From contig NC_052612.1 of NCBI RefSeq assembly GCF_016545825.1, positions 40,469,738-40,533,737 on the forward strand: DNA of 64,000 nucleotides. The letters are read 5' to 3'. How positions within the stretch are numbered: the first letter of the stretch is position 1; the number at the start of each line of letters is the position of its first letter. Positions 59,411 through 64,000 of this stretch are shown piece by piece. Below the pieces are notes generated by a model. The model ran no database searches and had not been told where the DNA came from. It worked only from the letters and a program-made list of their open reading frames with translations. Made by a program: the position numbers and the translations under genes. This stretch comes from Eucalyptus grandis (lineage: Eukaryota; Streptophyta; Magnoliopsida; Myrtales; Myrtaceae).

Positions 59411-61381
59411 GTCGTTCTTACTAATGAAATGGTCCCCTTGATGGGAATTTCCCATCAACTACGTACCCCCAAGATATTTGCTGCCGAGATGTGTCTAGAA
59501 AGTCATCCTCCCGAGAATGCCAAAACTCTTTGTATTATTGTGTTTGTCTGATTGCTGAACCCACTCAACCATCGAGGAGGAGACGGCGGTTTGGAATATG
59601 TTCTGGAAACCCAAACCTTAATCTTTTTTATTTCTCAAGCCACAGCCTCTCCCCTCTCATTTCTTACACACTCTCTCTCTACTCTCTAGTATTGAATAGA
59701 GAATATAATATGGCATTCTTAAATAAATAAATAAATAAAATATAAAAAGTAACATTTTAACATCATTCTTTTAAAATACTTCATTGTAATAAAAGAACCG
59801 ATAGGGTCGGTTACAGAATATACAAAGTAGATTTCAGGTTTAAAATATTAGAATCAATCCTAGCATATTCTAAGTTTCAAATTTAGAACTACCCACCCTA
59901 AAATTAATCCCTAAATCACTTTATATTGATCACTAAATATTACTTGTTCTTCACTTCACGAGATCACTTAATTTCATATTGCCCCAATTCAACTTTTGCT
60001 ATCCCTCTATAGAATTTCAACTAATTTTATGATTTTAAAATATTTCATGGATGTGATTAAATTACCCCACTACCTCGAGCATTAATGTGCAGAAAAATTG
60101 TCAAAAAAACAAAAAAGAAGAAGAAGAAGAAACGATCCCGAACTCTTGCTTTAGAGTTTGTAAGATTGGACTTCCAACATTAAGTCGAGCTCCCTTTATT
60201 CAATAAGATATATTTGATGCAATGGTTAGTAAAAGGTAACTTGTTCAATTGAATATTTTGATTTTCTTCAATGGCACATGTGTTTTATATATGAAATTGT
60301 CATAAATTCTAAAAAAAGAGTCACGCACATAGAACCCTGCAATAGTAAAATTATTATGTATAATTGGGCGCATGCTAGAGTGATAAAGAAATGGTAGCCC
60401 AGCGGAAGCTTGGCTACGCTTTTCATTTCTCAATTTTACATCTTTGTATTTCATTAAATTTGTCATGCTTTTTACTCGGTTTTCCATCTTTTTTCTTTTT
60501 TCTCCTTTTTTTTATTCTATTCCATCCATGCATTATCTTTATGCCAATAATTCTTCTTCTTCTTTCTTTTGTATCCTCTCCGTTACAGAATTGTACTTTT
60601 TTTCCTTTTTAGTTTTTTTCTTCCTATCGATCATCACGAAAACTTTTGCGTTACCTACCTTCCAATTTGCCTTAATTTGTTCTTTAATTGTCTATTTTAA
60701 AAATATATTCGATGACTTCAAAATACAATTGAATCATGGATTTTTTTCCACATCAAATCATTTTTATAATTTTAAATTTTAATCTACAATTTTCGCAGGC
60801 TTTACCTAATTATTTTCAGATGTTATGTTGAAATTCAAAAGTTTTACATGGAGTATTAGCCGATGAACCCAAATTACATTGACCTCATAATACATAGGGG
60901 AATATATATATTTCCCCTAGAAATTTTCAGTAGAAACTTTCTCTTCTTAAAAATACATGAGATGATACATTTTTGCCACAAAGAAGATTCAGTGGATGTA
61001 ATTACAAGTGAAATATTCAAATTTGACTAGCATTTTTTTCATTGTCTCACACACACGTAGAATTCAACATCTATATCTTTGATGTCATGTAAGATTTTGT
61101 AAGACTATTACTAACTGTTCTAAAAGTTTAAGCTGTCAGATGAAAATATGATTTATTTTTTAAACATTCTAACACGAGGGATTTCAAGATAAACCCCAAT
61201 GGCTTCGAGATGTAATACAATAATCGCTCTTTTAAATTTGCCTGCTTCTTATTTGGCTCAACTCTGACTGTTAGCATGGCGATACCATTTTGATGATTGC
61301 TTTCGTGTGTTAAACGTCTATTTCTTGTCGGACGCCTTCACCGGTACTGGACCTGATGAATGAGGATGCAAACTACCACTG
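59411..61381. repeat. Spacer duplicated at 10300-12267, 3' of WAKL-F
   Basis: No gene. It is collinear with 10300-12267 at high identity, with small indels (for example a shorter T-rich tract near 60490). Confidence 0.8.
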
Positions 61382-61629
61382 TGGACCCAACATATGATGA
61401 TGCGAATACCAAGTGGACAACCACGGCGACGATGCAAATTGTATATCATGTCCCGATGGATGATGATGCAGAGTACCGTGCGGAACCAACGGATAATGAT
61501 GATGGTGAAAACTACCCTGGGGACCTTGTTGTAGAAGAATCTGTTGCACCGATTAAGTTGCCGTTGTCTTCATTTCCACGACCAAATTTCATTCGAATTG
61601 ATGAGAATCTCCCCAGCAAGATGCTATAG
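61382..61629 (+). CDS. Hypothetical acidic ORF (copy 2)
   Basis: Open frame homologous to 12268-12519. Here the first codon of the shared part is GTG, and an upstream in-frame ATG (61360) could extend the product to 89 residues. It carries VPMDDDAEYRAEPTDNDDGE and ends PSKML. One in-frame codon is missing relative to copy 1. No known family. Confidence 0.3.
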
Positions 61630-61854
61630 AAGAATACTTCAGACCATGAAATAAGCAGAATCGTCCTGTAATGCAACTAAAGTGTTCCCAAATCCTTACA
61701 TTGCACAAATACACGAAATATCTTGTCTGTAGAAGACTAGATTGCCTAACTAATCATCTGAATGGATAATAGTAAGATAATACTTTTTGGTAGATGATAG
61801 TTTGCGTGCATGCCAAACATATGTAAAATAACAGGTAATTGAGATCGTGTATCT

Positions 61855-64000
61855 TTATCGTTCTAAACTGTGCATGAGCAGTTGGAACTCGGATGAAGTT
61901 GTCTGAGTTTCGGACCTCACTGGCATAGAGAAATCATGCCAAGCTCGAATTGATCGAGTCCTTACGTGGTCAATTGGATGATGATTTTGCTCAAGAGTGG
62001 AAGGATTGACATGTTGTGCTCTTATTCGCTCCAACTCCATTGCCACCTCTTTCATGGTAGGTCGATTCCTTCCATTCGAGTTCAAGCATCTCTTTGCCAA
62101 ATTTGCAACTCCCAGAATCTCTTCTTCTTGACTTTGCTTTATCAGTCCAGCATCAACGATGTCAAGAAGGTGGTTTTCCTCCATTGACTCGATAAAATAC
62201 ACCGCTAAACTTCTGCCATCTTCCGCCCTCATTGCAGAGATTGGCTTTTGCCCCGTTAATAGCTCAACTAGGACTACCCCAAAACTATAGACATCGCTCT
62301 TGTCTGTGAATTGGCATGTTTGGAAATACTCAGGGTCTAAGTACCCAATTGTTCCTTTGACCATTGTGGTCAAGTGAGTTTGATCGATGGCAATCGATCT
62401 CGAAGTTCCAAAATCTGCTACTTTGGCCCGGTACTGGTCATCCAAGAGGATATTTGAAGACTTCACATCTCGATGGTAAATGGGTATGGCCGCGGTGAAG
62501 TGCAAATAGGAAAGAGCTCCGGCAACCTCGGTGGCAATCCTCATTCTCATTCCCCATGACATTGGAAATTCTTCGATTGGATTATGCAAATGCTGAAAAG
62601 AGTTCCATTTGAAATAAATTCATACACCAAAAGTGGAACCTCCATCTCCAAACAACACCCCAACAATTTGACGATGTTACGATGATTAATTTGTGAGAGA
62701 ATCATAACTTCATTGATAAATTGTTCAACTTGTCCTTCATCTACAATTCTCGACCTTTTGACTGCAACAATCCTTCCATCTGTTAACATTCCCTTGTAGA
62801 CAGTTCCTTGACCACCTTGACCGAGTATCCTGTTGTCATTGAAATGATCCGTAGCTTTCTCTAACTCTTTCGAAGTGAACAATTTGCTTTTTTCCATATG
62901 ACTGCCCTCGTCATAAGATAGCTGTTGTAACAAAAAACCGCCATTTCGTTTGAAGAACTTCTCTTTAAGCTTGATTTCATGCCGCCTCTTTATGAATTTG
63001 TAGAACCACCACGATAATCCCAGAAAGAATACGGCTCCAAAACCACTGCCCACACCTTCATGACAAAAGTCGAGAACAATTGCTTTAGGGAAATCTCTAA
63101 TTTCTTCGAGGTAACTAAGATCATTACACATTTTTCCCGTTAAATTTGAACATTAGAAGATAAGTCACTACACTTCTGCTCGATTCAATAGCATTTAGCC
63201 TCTCGAATGAAAAGAAAACAAAACAGTTGCGTCATGAATTAAGGAGAAATATGTAGGAGCAGAAGTATTGTGAATTATCAGAACTTTTAGACCTACATTG
63301 ACAAATGATCTAGAGCATAACATTTACCTATTATGGCCACGTTATTGTTGTTGTCTACACAGTCATATGAACCAGGTCGGTTCACACACTTCCCCGGGCA
63401 GTAAGTGGCATTTGGGTTTAAGCACTCATTTATATCTGCCAACAATCAAAAAGGTTACAAACAACAATTTTAGAGCACTGTCAAAATGCTATAGACAACC
63501 CTTTTTCTTGTAGTATGTGCATAAGTAATTTATCCCTTAATGGACCGAGCACATATATAGCAGTTAGACTACATGAATGCCGTGTGAGATGAATTAGGAT
63601 GAAATGGACAGAGCTTAGACAAATGAAGAAAGCATACAACATAGAGCAGAGCTAGACAGAACAGTTCAATGAATTTTTTCCTGGTTCACTGTCTGTATTC
63701 TAATCCAGTTCCTCGTCCAATTACAGTTTTCCAAAGGTACGATGTAGAGTGAAAAGATCTGATATATAATGACGCTAATCCAACTTACTCGTTCGGGTAA
63801 GCAAATCAATCAACATATAAATGAAAAGAATATCAGGTCCGTCTCACCTTTGCATCCATCTTTTATATAGGGATTACCGGCAAAGCCAGACCTGCAACGA
63901 CATTGCACGTAAAGTCTGGGGTTATCAGAACCGTAGTAAAGTAGTCGCGGTGGTCGCACCAGTAGCTGGTCGTAAGATTGTATAGGTAAAGATCATTTGA
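61855..64000 (-). pseudogene. WAKL-F: F-type wall-associated-kinase-like gene, frameshifted and cut by the window edge
   Basis: Kinase exon 61855-63055 (acceptor AAG/GTGTGGGC), EGF exon 63328-63435 (DINEC, YCPGKCVNRPGSYDC), and the end of exon 1 from 63848 upward (CRCRSGFAGNPYIKDGCK before a GTGAGA donor). The kinase has [29 protein letters not shown] and [20 protein letters not shown] single missing base at about 62594-62597, between GTLF and LHNP, breaks the frame in the ATP-lobe/C-lobe hinge region. In the exon 1 frame a TGA occurs at 63993-63995, which would mean a second lesion or another intron. Otherwise it is well preserved. It may be a recent pseudogene, or a real gene with a sequencing error. 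The rest of exon 1 lies beyond the window. Confidence 0.8.

Overview
This is a nuclear plant window, almost certainly from a dicot. It carries intron-containing wall-associated-kinase-like (WAKL) receptor genes, LINE and LTR retrotransposons, and several classes of DNA transposon. It has no operons, bacterial signals, tRNA, rRNA or CRISPR that I can see. The species cannot be read from the sequence; a woody dicot is a guess.

The backbone is a degenerating tandem array of WAKL genes, all on the minus strand. Two sub-types alternate from left to right: A (A-type, broken, 1465-5793), B (F-type/A-type chimera, broken, 12752-14539), C (A-type, broken, 43280-45320), D (F-type fragment, 45845-46294), E (A-type, intact, 50124-52840) and F (F-type, 61855 to the window edge, at least one frameshift). 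Only E reads as a complete gene: three exons and 736 residues, with signal peptide, GUB_WAK domain, calcium-binding EGF exon, membrane span and an RD kinase. The spacers are repeated as well: 5938-6690 matches 42240-43005, 7541-10110 matches 46296-47975, and 10270-13136 matches 59410-62240.

Transposons account for most of the rest. A large Tat/Ogre-like LTR element on the minus strand (element 1, 14540 to about 41990) cut into WAKL-B. It holds a degenerate gag region and tandem arrays but no visible pol. A related element (element 2, 17210-28244, target duplication ATATT) sits inside it. A 2.9 kb solo LTR (24537-27431, target duplication GCGAT) sits inside element 2's 5' LTR. A hAT derivative (39284-41857, target duplication TTTATAGG) split element 1's 5' LTR at its TATA box. 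A further LTR remnant (54981 to about 58935) lies between E and F. A LINE is present in two duplicated copies (6690-9590 and 46295-47455).

The least familiar component is a set of fold-back elements with GC-rich inverted cores. Four have GGGAAAA-like ends and roughly 9-bp target duplications (1611-2979, 48516-49188, 53130-53674, 57177-58694). A fifth has a similar core but PIF/Harbinger-like ends and a TTA duplication (8463-9344). The duplicated spacers preserve empty sites for two of these insertions, so their boundaries are fixed to the base. One of the four lies inside a WAKL kinase exon.
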